NCBI GenBank assembly: GCA_030522415.1
Contig: CM060112.1
Location: 8,785,001 to 8,849,000, forward strand
Direction of reading: 5' to 3'
Origin: Channallabes apus
Lineage: Eukaryota > Chordata > Actinopteri > Siluriformes > Clariidae
DNA: 64,000 nucleotides
Made by a program: the position numbers and the translations under genes. Positions 10,782 through 24,360 of the stretch are shown here, piece after piece (the stretch's first letter is position 1; each line of letters begins with the position of its first letter). The notes under the pieces are model-generated. The model searched no databases. It saw only the letters and a list, made by a program, of their open reading frames with translations, and was not told where the DNA came from.

Positions 10782-10912
10782 CCAATGAGCTCCATATCAA
10801 GGTGCACTTTGATAGCTTCTGATTAGTAAAGGCTTTAGGATATCCATGTGAGACCACCCACAGTAGCAGAAGGTTTAGCACAGGTGCAAAAGCTCCTGCA
10901 GTGCATTATATA

Positions 10913-12289
10913 CAGGTCCTTCTCAAAAAATTTGCATATTGTGATAAAGTTCATTATTTTCTGTAATGTAATGTTAAACATTAGACTTTCATATATTTTA
11001 GATTCATTACACACAACTGAAGTAGTTCAAGCCTTTTATTGTTTTAATATTAATGATTGTGGCATACAGCTCATGAAAACCCAAAATCCCTATCTCAAAA
11101 AATTTGCATATTTCATCCGACCAATAAAAGAAAAATGTTTTTAATACAAAAAAAGTCAACCTTCAAATAATTATGTTCATTTATGCACTCAATACTTGGT
11201 CGGGAATCCTTTTGCAGATTCTTGTGTCTCTCAACTTTCTCTTCACAATATCCCACAGATTCTCTATGGGGTTCAGGTCAGGAGAGTTGGCAGGCCAATT
11301 AAGCACAGTAATACCATGGTCAGTAAACCATTTACCAGTGGTTTTGGCACTGTGAGCAGGTGCCAGGTCGTGCTGAAAAATGTAATCTTCATCTCCATAA
11401 AGCTTTTCAGCAGATGAAAAGATTAAGCATGAAGTGCTCCAAAATCTCCTGATAGCTAGCTGAATTGACTCTGCCCTTGATAAAACACAGTGGACCAACA
11501 CCAGCAGCTGACATGGCACCCCAGACCATCACTGACTGTGGGTACTTGACACTGGACTTCAGGCATTTTGGCATTTCCCTCTACCCAGTCTTCCTCCAGA
11601 CTCTGGCACCTTGATTTCCGAATGACATGCAAAATTTGCAACCTGTAGCCCATTTCCTGCACACGCCTGTAAACGGTGGCTCTGGATGTTTCTACTCCAG
11701 ACTCAGTCCACTGCTTCCGCAGGTCCCCCAAGGTCTGGAATCGGTCCTTCTCCACAATCTTCCTCAGGGCCCGGTCACCTCTTCTCATTGTGCAGCGTTT
11801 TCTGCCACACTTTTTCCTTCCCACAGACTTCCCACTGAGGTGCCTTGATACAGTACATCACTCTGGGAACAGCCTGTTCGTTCAGAAATTTCTTTCTGTG
11901 TCTTACCCTCTTGCTTGAGGGTGTCAATGATGGCCTTCTGGACAGCAGTCAGGTCGGCAGTCTTACACATGATTGCGGTTTTGAGTAATGAACCAGGCTG
12001 GGAGGTTTTAAAAGCCTCAGGAATCTTTTGCAGGTGTTTAGAGTTAATTAGTTGATTCAGATGATTACAGTAGGTTAATAGCTCGTTTAGAGAACCTTTT
12101 CATGATATGCAAATTTTTTGGGTTTTCATGAGCTGTATGTCACAATCATCAATATTAAAACAATAAAAGGATTGAACTACTTCAGTTGTGTGTAATGAAT
12201 TTAAAATATATGAAAGTCTAATGGTTATCAGTACATTACAGAAAATAATGAACTTCATCACAATATGCTGATTTTTTGAGACGGACCTG
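10913..12289 (-). mobile_element. Tc1-like element with about 210-bp IR/DR ends, internally deleted
   Basis: The ends read CAGGTCC and are flanked by TA at 10911-10912 and 12290-12291. The inverted repeats extend about 210 bp. Each contains an inner direct-repeat copy of the AAAAAATTTGCATAT motif (about 11095-11112 and 12104-12118), the IR/DR plan used by Tc1 transposases. The length of 1377 bp is shorter than the usual 1.6 kb because part of the catalytic domain is missing. Confidence 0.93.
11181..11970 (-). pseudogene. Tc1-like transposase, frameshifted and deleted
   Basis: Three overlapping minus-strand ORF pieces cover the protein. The N-terminal helix-turn-helix starts at 11970 (CKTADLTAVQKAIIDTLKQEG). 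The second DNA-binding region and the C-terminal half follow, with the second catalytic Asp in DYIFQHDLAPAHS and the Glu in [14 protein letters not shown]. The stretch that should hold the first catalytic Asp is absent, and the C-terminus ends early at 11181. The element cannot move itself. Confidence 0.88.
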
Positions 12290-12389
12290 TATTGTAATCA
12301 AAGTGTAAGTCAGTCTCAACTATAAACAAATAATTCAAGTCACTGGTTATTGGCGGAAGATAAATGTTGACTAATTTGCGTCCTTACTT

Positions 12390-12390
<1 letters not shown>

Positions 12391-12431
<41 letters not shown>
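12391..12431. repeat. (CAT)n microsatellite
   Basis: About 13 uninterrupted TCA/CAT triplets. Confidence 0.95.
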
Positions 12432-14884
12432 GTCCCTCTTTTTCTTCTAGTAAAATATTTAGGCACAAATATAAATAATTGTACATTTTTATTGAATGTT
12501 TTTTGAAAGTTGTGTTTTTTTGTCCTGGCAAAATAAACAAACAAACAGATCAGACTGGAACATATGTAAATCCTACACCTCTTAAGCCACCTGTTTTTCT
12601 TCGACTGTGTTGACTTTTGTGTGCTTCCGTCTCTCATATTTACTATGGTTCACTGCTAAATTTCTATGAAAATTTCCCTACTTTGTTTCCCCAGATTTCT
12701 ACCGAACAGGAGATTGACTCTACTTTTTCATGTAGAAGTGGATGTATACAGTATGATACATAGGTACCTGTATGTTGTGCTTATTCAAGGCATTTGCTTA
12801 TTCTTTTAAGAAATCAGAGATTATTTTAACACTCCATTGTGTGTGTGGGTGATTGTGTCACTCCTGATCTACAGCCATTAAATAATTAATTAAATAATTG
12901 AAAATAAATCATTATGCTTTCATAAATTTTTACATTTTATATACCTTTCAGAGATTCAAAGATTCAAAGAACTTTATTAATCCCAGAGGTATACTTAACT
13001 TAATCCCAGAGATATACTTAACTTTGTTGACTTACGTGGTTTAAACTAATAAGTGCACCAAAAAGTTAGAGTATATCATGGTGATTGAGACATTAGTATT
13101 ACTAAGCATCCTTGCCTTTTACATAAACTTCTAGTAATGTCAAAAATAGCAAATATTTTAAAGTTCCATGAATACTTTTTATGCTGTTCTTTGATCTATT
13201 TTGTTACATGTTATGCATTAGATTTATTTTCATGAACACTGATTTGCTTTGTATTAATATTTAGTAGGAACTGAAATACATTGTTGTTGCACATAGACCC
13301 TTTTAGGTAGTGCAATTTCTGCAGAAAAGATACATGAAGGTGTTCATATTCTGTTTAAAAGGAGAAAGAGTTTTGAAGTGTGTTTTGAAGATTTCATGTT
13401 TTTCCAAGTGATGTCCATACAGAGACTTTTAGAGGGGCCTGTGTCCAAAGTTAAAAATGGGTACATCAAAATTCAAAAATCATACACCAACATAATTTAC
13501 AGTGTGACATGTTGAATTATAGCAAATAGAATGTAACCTCTTTCAGTGCATGTCCCTCTTCACTCCAGCCCCTGACTCCTACTACTTATCTGACCAAACA
13601 CTGTCCACTCCATCAGTTATCTATTCTAATCTATTATTTTACTCTTGTACCTAATCAAAAAGAAATAAAAACACACATACACCCAGTAATGATAAAAAAC
13701 ATTGAAGAACTAATAGATTGCAATAAAGTGTTTATTATTGCTACCTTTTCTAACAATACATTTGCCATGTAAACATGTGGTACATGTATTAGTTTAAACT
13801 AATGTAAATCTCTAATAATGAGATGAATAATTTATTTTATGAATATCATAAATAATACAATAAACTATAATACACATAAAACAATAAAAGTAAAAATAGT
13901 TTGTATCATATACATTTAGGCTTAAACTATTAATGACACAACTAGTTTTGGATCATGACAAACGAGAACCACTGAGACATTAACCATTAAAACCAACTCG
14001 TGCATTTCCCTGAGCTGCACAACTATTCTATGGCACATAATGCTCACATTTTACAACTTCAAACCTCGCTTCCTGGCAGCTAAAGCTCTTGATCAGTATG
14101 GCTTGGAGAGATAATACAAGAAATATTCTCCCGCTAAGCGTTTGCCCGTGACATTCCAGCAAGTATAACTCAGGGCACATCACAAAAAGGTTAAGCCAGT
14201 GTGTGATGATAATTTCATTTAGAGCTAAATTGTGTTATTGGTAAATCTCCTTGATATGTAGACCTTCACAAAATAAATAAAGACTATAACAAATGGTCGT
14301 ATTGGACATCAAGGGGGTACAGTGCAGGTGTTTGGGCACCCTTGATAACCCCCACACTCATACATATACAGTATACACATGCTTGCACCAAGTAGACTCT
14401 TGGGCGTGTGCAGCCAGCAAATTAGTTTTTTTTTTTTTTTTTGCTTGTTTAGTCATACATTTTGTGTATGTGGTTTATAGTAAGGTGTGTGATAGGAATC
14501 TGTGTTTGTATTTTGTAAGTTGTCTTTGAACAGTTTAGCTGGGGACAGAGAATGTTGTAGTACAATATGTGCATTAAGAAGAATCATCAATAATGGAGGA
14601 GCCTTGGTGTCAAATATTTCCTCAAGGCAGTGATGGTAAATTAATACATAATACCCTGGCTACAACCCTAGACTCCTGATAACCCAAGCGAGCCTCTGCC
14701 AAGAATACAGTATCAAGGGGAAGTTTTTCACATTTTGTTCTCTTTCTCACTTATCTTAAAATGAATAAAATCAAATCCCTTTTTCCTGTAATCATTTTAT
14801 ATGCAATAATGCTCCACAATGACTGATTGAATAATTTTTTTTGGTAATTAATTTATATATTATAAAAGTATTCAGATCAATCAC
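12432..14884. other. AT-rich non-coding stretch, no gene
   Basis: No ORF with a recognisable domain occurs. Near 12955-13020 a CTTTATTAATCCCAGAGG motif with TTCAAAGA repeats resembles the 3' tail of a teleost LINE or SINE. The block at 13960-14270 is more complex in composition than its surroundings and could be single-copy regulatory DNA, but nothing in it is diagnostic. Confidence 0.5.
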
Positions 14885-15380
14885 ATGGTACTCTCTTAAA
14901 GCCCCTCTGGCAGCAATGGCAGGCTCAAAAGAGCTTGTGAACCCAAGCACACACTCCCATCACAGTTAAAGGAAAAAGAAATTCCCAGCGTGATGGTGCC
15001 ACCAGTGTGTTTGACTGTAGGGATGGTTTTAATAAGGTGATATGCCTTTGCCTTTTCCTCCACATGTCGTTTGAGAAATTGTATCATCAATTCAGGATTT
15101 TGCTTTTCATGGTCTAAGAATCTTTAAGGTGTTTTTCGGCAAACTCCCAGCACGATGCCTTGTCCTTTTTAGTGAGGACTGGCTACTGTACCACTGATTG
15201 CGATCTTTGTCCCTCTTTTTAACAGATGCCCATGGTGGAAGAGGAACATTCCAATGATCTACTCTGTCATAGATGCTTCCACAAACTGAGTGATTGGCCC
15301 ACTTGTTATATTCTTAAGGATTGGAGAATCCAGGTATTGGATACATTCTCAAATGGCTTCTGGTAATATACAGTATTCAA
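14885..15380 (-). mobile_element. Tc1-like transposase fossil
   Basis: Read on the minus strand, 15180-15090 gives a broken match to the Tc1 segment before the first catalytic Asp (an EFAEKHLKDS-like stretch). The region 15050-14990 gives TIPTVKHTGG, matching the Tc1 IPTVKHGGG motif. Stops and frameshifts are frequent. No terminal repeats are recognisable, so this is an old truncated copy. Confidence 0.6.
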
Positions 15381-15484
15381 AAAGGGTTCCTCTTCAAACT
15401 TTTTCTTTTTCTGCCTGGTACACATTCATGTTGCTGATACGTAGCTGGTCCTTGCAAACTATGTGATGCTCTTGTTATTAGGGA

Positions 15485-15508
15485 GTAATAATAATAATAA
15501 TAATAATA

Positions 15509-15547
<39 letters not shown>

Positions 15548-15563
15548 GTTATTATTATTATTA
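15485..15563. repeat. (AAT)n-(ATT)n microsatellite with dyad symmetry
   Basis: An AAT array passes directly into an ATT array, making a potential hairpin. Confidence 0.9.
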
Positions 15564-16857
15564 ACTTGTTACATTAATGTAAATTACCATGAACTGGTGA
15601 AGAGTGTAAATGTCCTCTTTGGAATGTCACAGCAAAAGTAATTCCTTGTGTTGTTGTTATTTAGAAAGTTAATTAACACAGTATGCTTGATAAAATGCTT
15701 TGTTTTCTGTGCACACAGATTAGTGCTTGTTAATTAATGCCCTGAGAATAAATGGCAAAATAGGCACCGAGACCCCTCATAGGCTTTTGGTTACAAGACA
15801 ATGGAACAGCAATTTATTGACTACTGTCTTTCCCATCCACTTTTTCTTCTATGTTTAATTATCAAGGGGTTTCTACAGTATGTTAGAGTTTGCCTTTAGT
15901 GAACCTACAGGATATACAGTGTTTAATATGTATTGGAACAATGCCTTTCAGCAAACACTTCAGTCCGGTTGCTTTTCGAGTTTTTTATTTGTTAAAGAGA
16001 CAATGAAGTGAAATATAACTGGCAAAAATATAACTGCCTTTTACTCATCTTCTGCTTCATTTAGACCACTGGTGTAGACAGAAATAGATGTGTGCATTGT
16101 CCAGTGGGTTTGTTGTAATTGCACCAGACATATCAATTTGAGAGTGGACATGCCCAAGATGCTGGTGGAAGCCTAGTGTGACAGTAACAGCATGGCATCA
16201 TTTCAGCTTACAGTGAATCATTTAATTCCCTGGAGAAATGTGTACTACTGCACTTATGTACAGAAGGAGGAATAAAGAAGAAAATAAAGATGATGGGATA
16301 TGTGACTGTTGAATCTCCTATGAAGGAAGGATAGAGAATTAACCTCTCTAAACCAATGCGTTTTGATGAAGAGAAATAATTCCAGTATTCTTGAATGACA
16401 CCCAACGAATATGATAATCTTCTAGTGCATGCCATACCAACCCTTTCATGAATGCAATGTCACATGAGACTGGTCTTGTGTAGCTTGAAGCACCTGCCTC
16501 CTTGTATGTGCATAAACCATTTTTCTGGACTTAACTTGACTTTGTCATGTGCAGGTGATATTTGTTATCTCCATAATTTAACACTCATGTTCTGTTTTGG
16601 CTCCTTGAGACCCCTCACTCTCTTTACCACCATGAGGTTCACCTTCAGTTATGGAACATTGTCACACTTTGTATCTCCTCTTGAGAGATAGGGTAGACTT
16701 GGTGTGAAGAATGCAACAAAATGGCTCCACCAGATATTCTTACCAACAATTGTGTTACAGACCCCAAATGGGCATTTGAGTGATAACGTCTGACCTCATT
16801 TCATTCATGAGATGAAAAATATAAAAGCCTATATTCAGCTCCTAAATCAGGTAGAAG
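15564..16857. other. Non-coding stretch, no gene
   Basis: Only short domainless ORFs occur. A TACAGTA heptamer lies at 15874-15880. Confidence 0.5.
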
Positions 16858-17225
16858 TATACACTGGTCAGTCATAACATTAGCTCATTAACATTGATTA
16901 TCAATCATAAACCAGTAAACTGGTTACAGGATCATGAGCCAGTCAATCTGGTCAGATCCTAAAGGAAAGCCAATAATGCACAACTTTGCAAAAAAGTCAA
17001 TGCTGGTCATGATAGAAACACATTAAACCTCCCAGTGCTCCACAGTTGGCAAATAGCCTGAGGCCATTGATCCAGCCTCCAAACTCCCCAGATTTAATTT
17101 TAATTGAACACCTACAGTATGGCATTGAGCACCCAAGTCTGGTCCATAGAGGTCCCACCCCACAACACACAAAACAGAAAGTATCCTCTGCCAATATCCA
17201 AGTGCCAGATTGGTGTATATTCAAA
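16858..17225 (+). mobile_element. Tc1-like fossil (second family), heavily deleted
   Basis: The start near 16861 (ACACTGGTCAGTCATAACATTA) resembles the terminal repeat of a well-known teleost Tc1 family. At 17074-17140 the plus strand reads a PPNSPDL...IEHLQYGIEHPSL-like segment, matching the Tc1 [14 protein letters not shown] catalytic-Glu motif. Most of the element between is gone. The family match is from memory. Confidence 0.6.
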
Positions 17226-17542
17226 ACATAATCTGTGGTCCAGATTTGAATTCACCTGCATATTAATCAGCTTGTTTCTCAATAAAATGGGCTGGATTTT
17301 GTTGAAAGTGCTGGAGAAAAACCTGATACTCACAGCACCTTTGCCCTTATCAAGATGGAAGAGGGTCTGATGGAGCAGGGAGAGGATGGTGTCAACAACA
17401 CCAATATTCTGCCTGTAGGCAATCTGCAGGGAATCTAGTGCAGGATTGACCTAAGGGTGATGATTGATGATTTATAAATAGTAAAATGGTAAATGAATAC
17501 ATATTTAGGTCTAAGGGGCCTTGTGTGCATGTGTATCTTTGG

Positions 17543-17574
17543 GGTGTGTGTGTATGTGTGTGTGTGTGTATGAT

Positions 17575-17626
<52 letters not shown>
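17543..17626. repeat. (TG)n-(GA)n microsatellite
   Basis: A TG run (about 17543-17570) is followed by a long GA run (17575-17626). ORFs across it are low-complexity artefacts. Confidence 0.95.
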
Positions 17627-17628
<2 letters not shown>

Positions 17629-17910
17629 CTTTACCATGTATGGATTTATTTGGTCTTAGAGTTATAGACCTGAACATGATCTATGGTATTTTCCAGCATA
17701 ATGTAAATTTCCTTATATAAAAATAATTATGTAATAAAAAATACATATGTGCACATATAACCCAGTGACTGGGATATTCCCCTGTCTGTCAGAATAATAA
17801 CTCTTTATGATATTTTACATAATTTAGCACAGTTATGAAAATTTCTAGCTGAGTTGGTTGCTAGAAAGAGGGTGAAAACTACAATTATTTTTCATGGATA
17901 GTATTTGTTT

Positions 17911-17967
17911 GTCGGTCGGTCTGTCTGTCTGTCTGTCTGTCTGTCTTGTCTATCTGTTTGTTTGTTT
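17911..17967. repeat. (GTCG/CTGT)n microsatellite
   Basis: Tetranucleotide CTGT array with degenerate edges. Confidence 0.9.
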
Positions 17968-18920
17968 CCTGTTGCCATCCAGAACAGTAATCATTATTAT
18001 TATGTCATCCCATCAAAGCAGAGGCACTTGAATGGCAGAGAAGCTATAGCCCATAGTTGTTGGGCACAAACATAATGGGTCTGTTCCACTAACTCATGTT
18101 GTCCCCAAATGGTCTTGTACCATTTTCTTTTGTATTCTAAGTAATATGATTGGCTGCTTACAAGCACAACCATGCTGGAGAGAGTATATGACATCAGGAC
18201 ACCAGAACAGGTGAGAAATCACGTCTGAAAATTACAGTAGATGAGCAGCTTGGCAAGCTCTGTTATCTGTGACATTTAGGGATGGCCTCCAAGTAAGATC
18301 AATGTGGGATTTGATTTGTTTGAATAACCCACAAAGCTTTGTTTGGAATCTTAGCATGAGGACAATTCTCTCCTTAATGTAAAGAAATTGAGTTGGTTAT
18401 TCTATTCAGTGTTTCCTCCATCATTCAGAGCATATCAAAGTCAACCTCTCCAATCTGCCAGTTGCATTTGCAACCTTACCACATGGTAAATGATTTTCAA
18501 TTAGATATGCTAGGTAAGGATATGCTAAAATTAAGATTTTACCTCCTAGTGCACATTTACTCTCTTGGGAGTGTCTGTTTTTTAGAGCCACTGGAGCCTT
18601 TGCCATTCTTTTGCTGTAAGTAAACTCCAGTAGAGTTTTGCTCCCAGTATGTACTACAATGTTTAATGGGTGGTGGATCATCCTCTCGTTTCTCTTTAAT
18701 AATCTTCAACAACCCCTTGGGCTTCTGCCTATATAATTAATTGAAGGGGAAAAGACTGTAGAGGCCTGAGGCTTCTCCCAGGCTGAAGAAAATAGTGTTT
18801 TCAGTAATTTATTCCAGTTACACCTAAAGTATTTTTGTTTACCATCATTCTTTATTATCTTATTGGTTTGGGGATGGGAAATGGATATGGACAATCCTTG
18901 ATTGGAGAAATATCAGACAT

Positions 18921-19036
<116 letters not shown>

Positions 19037-20781
19037 CTGCACTTTATTTTGAGAACAGCAAAATTAAACCAAACATAGGCATGGGTTTATTAATTTGAGA
19101 AAGCAGAATAGCAAATGGATCACAAATAAAGCACTTGTGCAAGCATTTCAATTTAATGACTTCAGTTAAGTATCAGATAGCAACATTAAACTTAACTGTG
19201 CATGTCTTACTAAAATATGCACAAAATCACATGGAAATAATAGTTCAGAAATAAACTCAAAAGGGCTGCTCTTTTCAGGCTAAAAAAAAAAGAAAAAATT
19301 ACACAATCGTTGATAAACTGTATTAATAACGTCCTGTATTTTAAGAAAAAACATTTGGTTAACCTGACTGGTTAAAGCCAGTATACTAAATGCAAGTGTA
19401 TATGGTGGTGTTTACTAGGGAATATGAGGATGTGGTGTATATTACCATAAGTGATAATCAGATATCGTCATTGTACAGGAGAATATTTAAACAAATTTTG
19501 GCTACCTTCAAAATATTTGCATATTTTATACAATAAAATTCCACCAAAAGACTGAACTATTTATTTATAACTTTTTTGTTGTATATAAATTCCTATATTT
19601 GATCTGTTTTTGGTCATATATTTTAGTCTGTATCTCTGGCATATCCAGAACAGATCATCAGCAGTGATTGACAAGTTGCATGTGATGATGTGATGAATAT
19701 GAATGAAGTGGATGATTTACTCTTTAGGCCTTTGTCTGAGATATAAATATCTCAGCAGAAGTAAATATACTGAGTTCACATCATTTTTTATGAAAAAAAA
19801 AATTTTTAAATAATGACCGATGAAAAAACTATACTTTTTTTTCTTTTTTAATATAAACTTACTATTTTTTTTTTCATTTTATATTTTGGTATTCAAAGGA
19901 AATACAACAGAAACCTGCTAAAATATGGAAAAAAAAAAAAAAAAAACTAGGTTGAGCTTCATTAACTGCAGCCTGTGGATTGCCTAAGGCTGCCTACAGT
20001 AGGTGCTCTGACCATGTCTTCTTCTGTCTGCCAGAATACAAAATATTGGCCTTTAACCTTATAGATACTTCAGGAACCTCTGGTATTAGGACATAAGCAG
20101 AATGTTCACACGTGACTAACAGCTACTCAGTGCTTACAGATGTTGGCTTTGACTGGTCAAGTACAATAAGAGTTTGATTCATCCTAACTAGGTTTACTGC
20201 TTAAAACTCTGGGCAGGAGGGCATCTATAAACCATGGGCAAACATATACTGCCATGTACTTCTTCTTGCACAGTTTTAATTTAATGTAGCCAAACCACCA
20301 AGCAGCATGGATGTCAGAGGAAAGACACTCAGTTATTATTCAGAAATTAAACACAATGATCGGGGGATTAAAAAATGGGACAAAAATTATATAGAATTTA
20401 TATTGAATATTGAATTTAGTATAATCTGACAGGATTTTTTCAAGCTAGGAGCTATTAAACAAACTGTCTAGAAATGTTCTATAATAGTCCAGTTTTAATG
20501 ATCATATATTTGGCTTGCTATATCAAGGTAACTAAATTGTTAACAATTTTTATTTGCTTTCAATCTTCCCGAATTTAGCATACACTTTGACATACATCCC
20601 TTTTTGTGTCCAGATATTCAAGTCCTACAACTCCTGTAAATATGTGTGTGCTGGAGAGGGGTGGTAGAATAGATGGATACTTGGGATTTCAGAAATCTCC
20701 AAGGATATGGCAATATTTAGTGACTTAAACTGACAATTAAGACATCTGAGCCAAACTGAGCGCTGTTCTCACTGGGGAGTC

Positions 20782-20914
20782 AGTCATCAAGGGGGTATAT
20801 AGGGAGGCTCCATTAACCTCCCAGTATGCCTCTGTGCATGACACAGTAATAGGTGAAGCTTATTAGAGGCAGAGTGTCATTTATTTTCTCCTAATGACAT
20901 GATCTGACTTTAAT
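20782..20914 (+). other. Non-coding block paired with 41838-41976 (inverted homologue)
   Basis: The reverse complement of 41838-41976 aligns collinearly along the whole block. Shared cores include GGAGGCTCCATTA, TGCCTCTGTGCA, TTTATTTTC and TGACATGATCTGACTTTAAT. The middle is more diverged. Neither copy has TE ends or coding potential. The pattern fits a paralogous conserved non-coding element; a low-copy old repeat is the alternative. Confidence 0.6.
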
Positions 20915-21793
20915 CTCTTCTCTTTTTATAACAGCATGTTCAACATGGGACAGTCTCTACCCCCTCTATCTCTCTCTCTCTCTCTCCCTTTGAAACATCT
21001 GTCTTTGCCATGACCAAGCCAATGAAAGACAGTTCTGATTCTAATGTGTTGATTGTAATGTCTTGAACGCATACAGTAATACGTAAGTAAGAACAGCATG
21101 GTGTTGAACTTGAACATGCTTTTGGTGTCACAGTGGGTTTGTATAAAGATCAGATAAGAACCTTTTTGTTTTTATTTATTATTTGACACTTAGCTAACGC
21201 TGTGCGCTTCTTCAAAACATCATCTGTTTTTTTTAAATCTTTTTTAAGTAGATTTTCCATACTACAGTAGGTCATAGATTGTCATAGACAATCTTCTTTA
21301 ACTAGAGAAGATGTCTGTCCTCATTTAGTGAGATATTTTTTGACAAAGCATTTATGGCTTTGCCAGACACACATGATCGGTGACCATTCAGCTTGGTTCA
21401 AAAGAGTCTCTTATTATTATTAAAGACTTTGATATCAATTTCTTTAGACATACACACAGTGACTAAAAAAGAAGATATATTTATTTTGTCAGTTTTTGAA
21501 GAAATGTTTTTTTTTTTTTAGGTTTTTCTAAAGAAGCAAAAGCATTACAAGCTGTTAAAATATATTTTGTAAATTGCTGCTTTGAGTGACAAAGGTTAAA
21601 AAGCACAAATGCAAAATGTTATGTCAAAGCTTTTCTGGTTATATTAGTGTGAATCCTGGATGATTTTGCAAAATTTTATAGAGTATCTCAACATCCAACA
21701 GGTTTATCACAATGAAAAGCGTGGCCTGCAATTGTATTGGTGGTCAAGCACATACAGTAAGTATGCACTTGGAACAAGTAAAAAGCAAGTGTT
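20915..21793. other. AT-rich non-coding stretch, no gene
   Basis: There is a TC/CT run at 20971-20986 and several poly-T tracts. No supported gene. Confidence 0.5.
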
Positions 21794-21796
21794 TTC

Positions 21797-21956
21797 GATG
21801 CTGCGTGAAAAGGCTATGGGAACCATTTTGTCACGTTGCCGGTTGTGAAGCATGTGTGCAAACACGCCAAATTTTTTGGCTATATATAACCTCGGTCATC
21901 TGATTAGACACAGGTGGAGGTTATAAATACTACTGAGCCGGCGACAAACCTCAGAT
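21797..21956 (+). repeat. DIRS A left inverted terminal repeat
   Basis: It pairs with 25577-25746, but lacks about 10 nt that include GACGTCAC in the right copy. Confidence 0.88.
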
Positions 21957-22737
21957 CATTTGTCTTCACTTTGACCTTGTTGTGAGCGTGTCTGTGTTTA
22001 AACCAGCAAAATAAGAAGTGTATAACTCACCGATATCGGAGTTTTAAACAAGATGTCCCTCCATGTGTGATAATCCATATCGGAGGGCGATCTTTACTGC
22101 TTCGATTAAAAAGTGCTCACGCGCCTCGCATTCCTTGAGAAGCTCCGAGCCGCGGCGCATTTTGGTGCTTAAACTCACTTCCTCGTTGGATCGGGAAATC
22201 CCTCTGTCCGCTCTCAAACGCGCCATGGGCTTCCTGTGAATGGGTAAGGATAAACATCCTATCTTGCTTAAACCGCGGAGATGGAATAATCTCCGAGCAC
22301 TAGGAAAACAACAACAACAACAACAAAAAAACGGCAGTTTCTGTCGTGTGGCCGGGGGAGCGGAGCCTCAACGATGCGCTCCACCCCCCCCAGCTTTCTC
22401 CATATGACTTAACCCTTTCATGGAGTAAGCTGTATTAATCCTGTTTTTTCCTGCCATTGACTTATTTAGTTGTTTAAATATAGTTAATGTGGAATCGCAG
22501 AGTTATATGATGTAGCCCAGATAGAAGAGACGCTTCAAAAGCTATCTCTCTCTTGGGACATCATCCTTCCTGAAAAGCTAATACTTCCTTTCAAGCTGTG
22601 TAGACTTTCATCTTCCCTGAAGGGAAAAGATTTTCAGGCAGCAGGTCAGGTTGGTGCTCCTTTGCACACCATGGCGGTGCTATCGGCCGTTTTATGGCTG
22701 CATCTTAAAATTGGCCGTTTTATGGCTGAATCTTAGG

Positions 22738-22928
22738 CGCATCAAGGATAAGAATCGTGCATTCCTCCTGGATGCCCCTATCTCGTCTTCCAGCCTGTTT
22801 GGCGATATCGTTAACTCAGTCGCCACTAGGTTCATGAGGCGAAGTTATATGAACAAGCCTTCGGGAAATTCCTTCCCCGCCGTGCTCAAAAGTCGGGACT
22901 GTCGGCCACCCAGTCTCGACTGGGTCTG
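22738..22928 (+). pseudogene. DIRS A Gag-like fragment
   Basis: The motif RIKDKNRAFLLDAPISSSSLFGD is characteristic of the first ORF of teleost DIRS elements, as I recall the family. The frame ends at 22929. DIRS B carries the same motif at about 31880-31990. Confidence 0.7.
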
Positions 22929-23229
22929 ACACTTGCGAGGCGTGAAACACAAGGAGTGTGTTTTTGAGCCTGCCACCCCTTTTGGGGTACGACGCGCCTC
23001 ACTATCAGCCTCAAAAAGGGTCAGACTGGCATATTGTCTTCTTCACAAAGAAGTCCTGAGGTTCATGTGCCCAGGAGGAAATGCACGCAGAATTTCTTTC
23101 AAGAATGAAGTGGTCTCCTTTTTCGCGGGCTGTACCGCTATCTAAAATAAACAATACAGTTTCAAAATGTTGACTGATAAAGTGATTGCTCTCAAATTCT
23201 ACCGAGCGATTGATTTGTGACAATCGATT

Positions 23230-24360
23230 GAAGGATGCTTACTTTCATATAGACATATTGCCACAACACAGGGAAAGACCTGAGGTTCGCTTTCGGGGGC
23301 CAAGCTTACCAGTATCGGGTCCTTTTCAGTTGGTCTAACTTTCTCACCCGCACATATTAAAATGCATGGATGTAGTTCTGGCTCTTACGACTACCAGGGC
23401 ATCCATATTTGAATTACATAGACGACTGGCTGCATCAGCATGCCGCCCTAGCTCATCTTGTTTCTGAGGATTGAGACCCAACGCCATGTGCTCTTTCCTG
23501 TTCTGAGGATTTGGGTGTCACATGAGATTCGATTGTAAGTGGGCACAGCTGTCTCCCGCTCGTGTCAAATCCATTATCAACACCCTCAAGGAAATCAAGC
23601 TAGACCAAGAAAGTGACCATCACTTTCAGAGATCTTAGCTCTCATGGCAGCCATATCCACGGTGACCTTTGGGCCTTCGGCACATGAGAGCATTTCAGTT
23701 GTGGCTAAGACAGGGGATTTCACTCTAGGGCCGATCCCTACAAGGGTTACGCGCCAGGTGCTTCGTACCCTTCCTATGTGGTTCAGACCCCGGTTTCTGA
23801 TTCTGGGTCCCACTCTAAGTTCGTCTTGTCGTCGCAGAGGCTAACGACAGATGCTTCCCTCACGGACGGGGGTGCGGTCTTAGGTGACCGGTCCAGCCCA
23901 AGGATGATGGAGAGGCCTTCTTCTCGCACGCCACATCAATTGCCTCGAAATGATGGCTCTATTTCTCGCCCTAAAGCACTTCCTCCAGCAGTTGAGAGTG
24001 CCATGTCCCATTGCAGGTGGACAACGCTATGGCAAGTCTCATATATTAATCGCCAGAGCAGACTGTGCTCGTGCCGCTGAATAGCTAGCGCACCAGGTTC
24101 CTGTCCCTCAGCGCGATTTACATTCAAGGGCATGTGAATGTGAGAGCAGTTGTAACTGTCCAGTCAATCTCTGACACACGGGGAATGGAAACCCCACCCC
24201 GAAGTAGTCAGTCAATCTGGGAGAGATTTCATGCAGCAGAGGTGGACCGCTTTGCCTCGCAAGATCAGCAAATGTCCTGTTTGCTACTTCCTGACTCTGG
24301 ATCTAGTATCCCTCTTCAAGAGCTTATGCCCTCAAATGGAATGTTTTTAAAGGGTGACAC
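23230..24360 (+). pseudogene. DIRS A reverse transcriptase and RNase H remnants
   Basis: Scattered frames give RT pieces (KDLRFAFGGQAYQYRV near 23270-23320 and a LNYIDDWL-type catalytic box near 23411-23433) and RNase H or connection pieces (LTTDASLTDGGAV near 23840-23880). Multiple frameshifts separate them. In an intact element these would copy the RNA within the DIRS cycle. Confidence 0.7.

Noticed and set aside
17392..17677. Minus-strand ORFs of about 80 codons across GA/TG repeats
   Set aside because: Low-complexity Ser-Leu and Thr-His runs come from the microsatellite.
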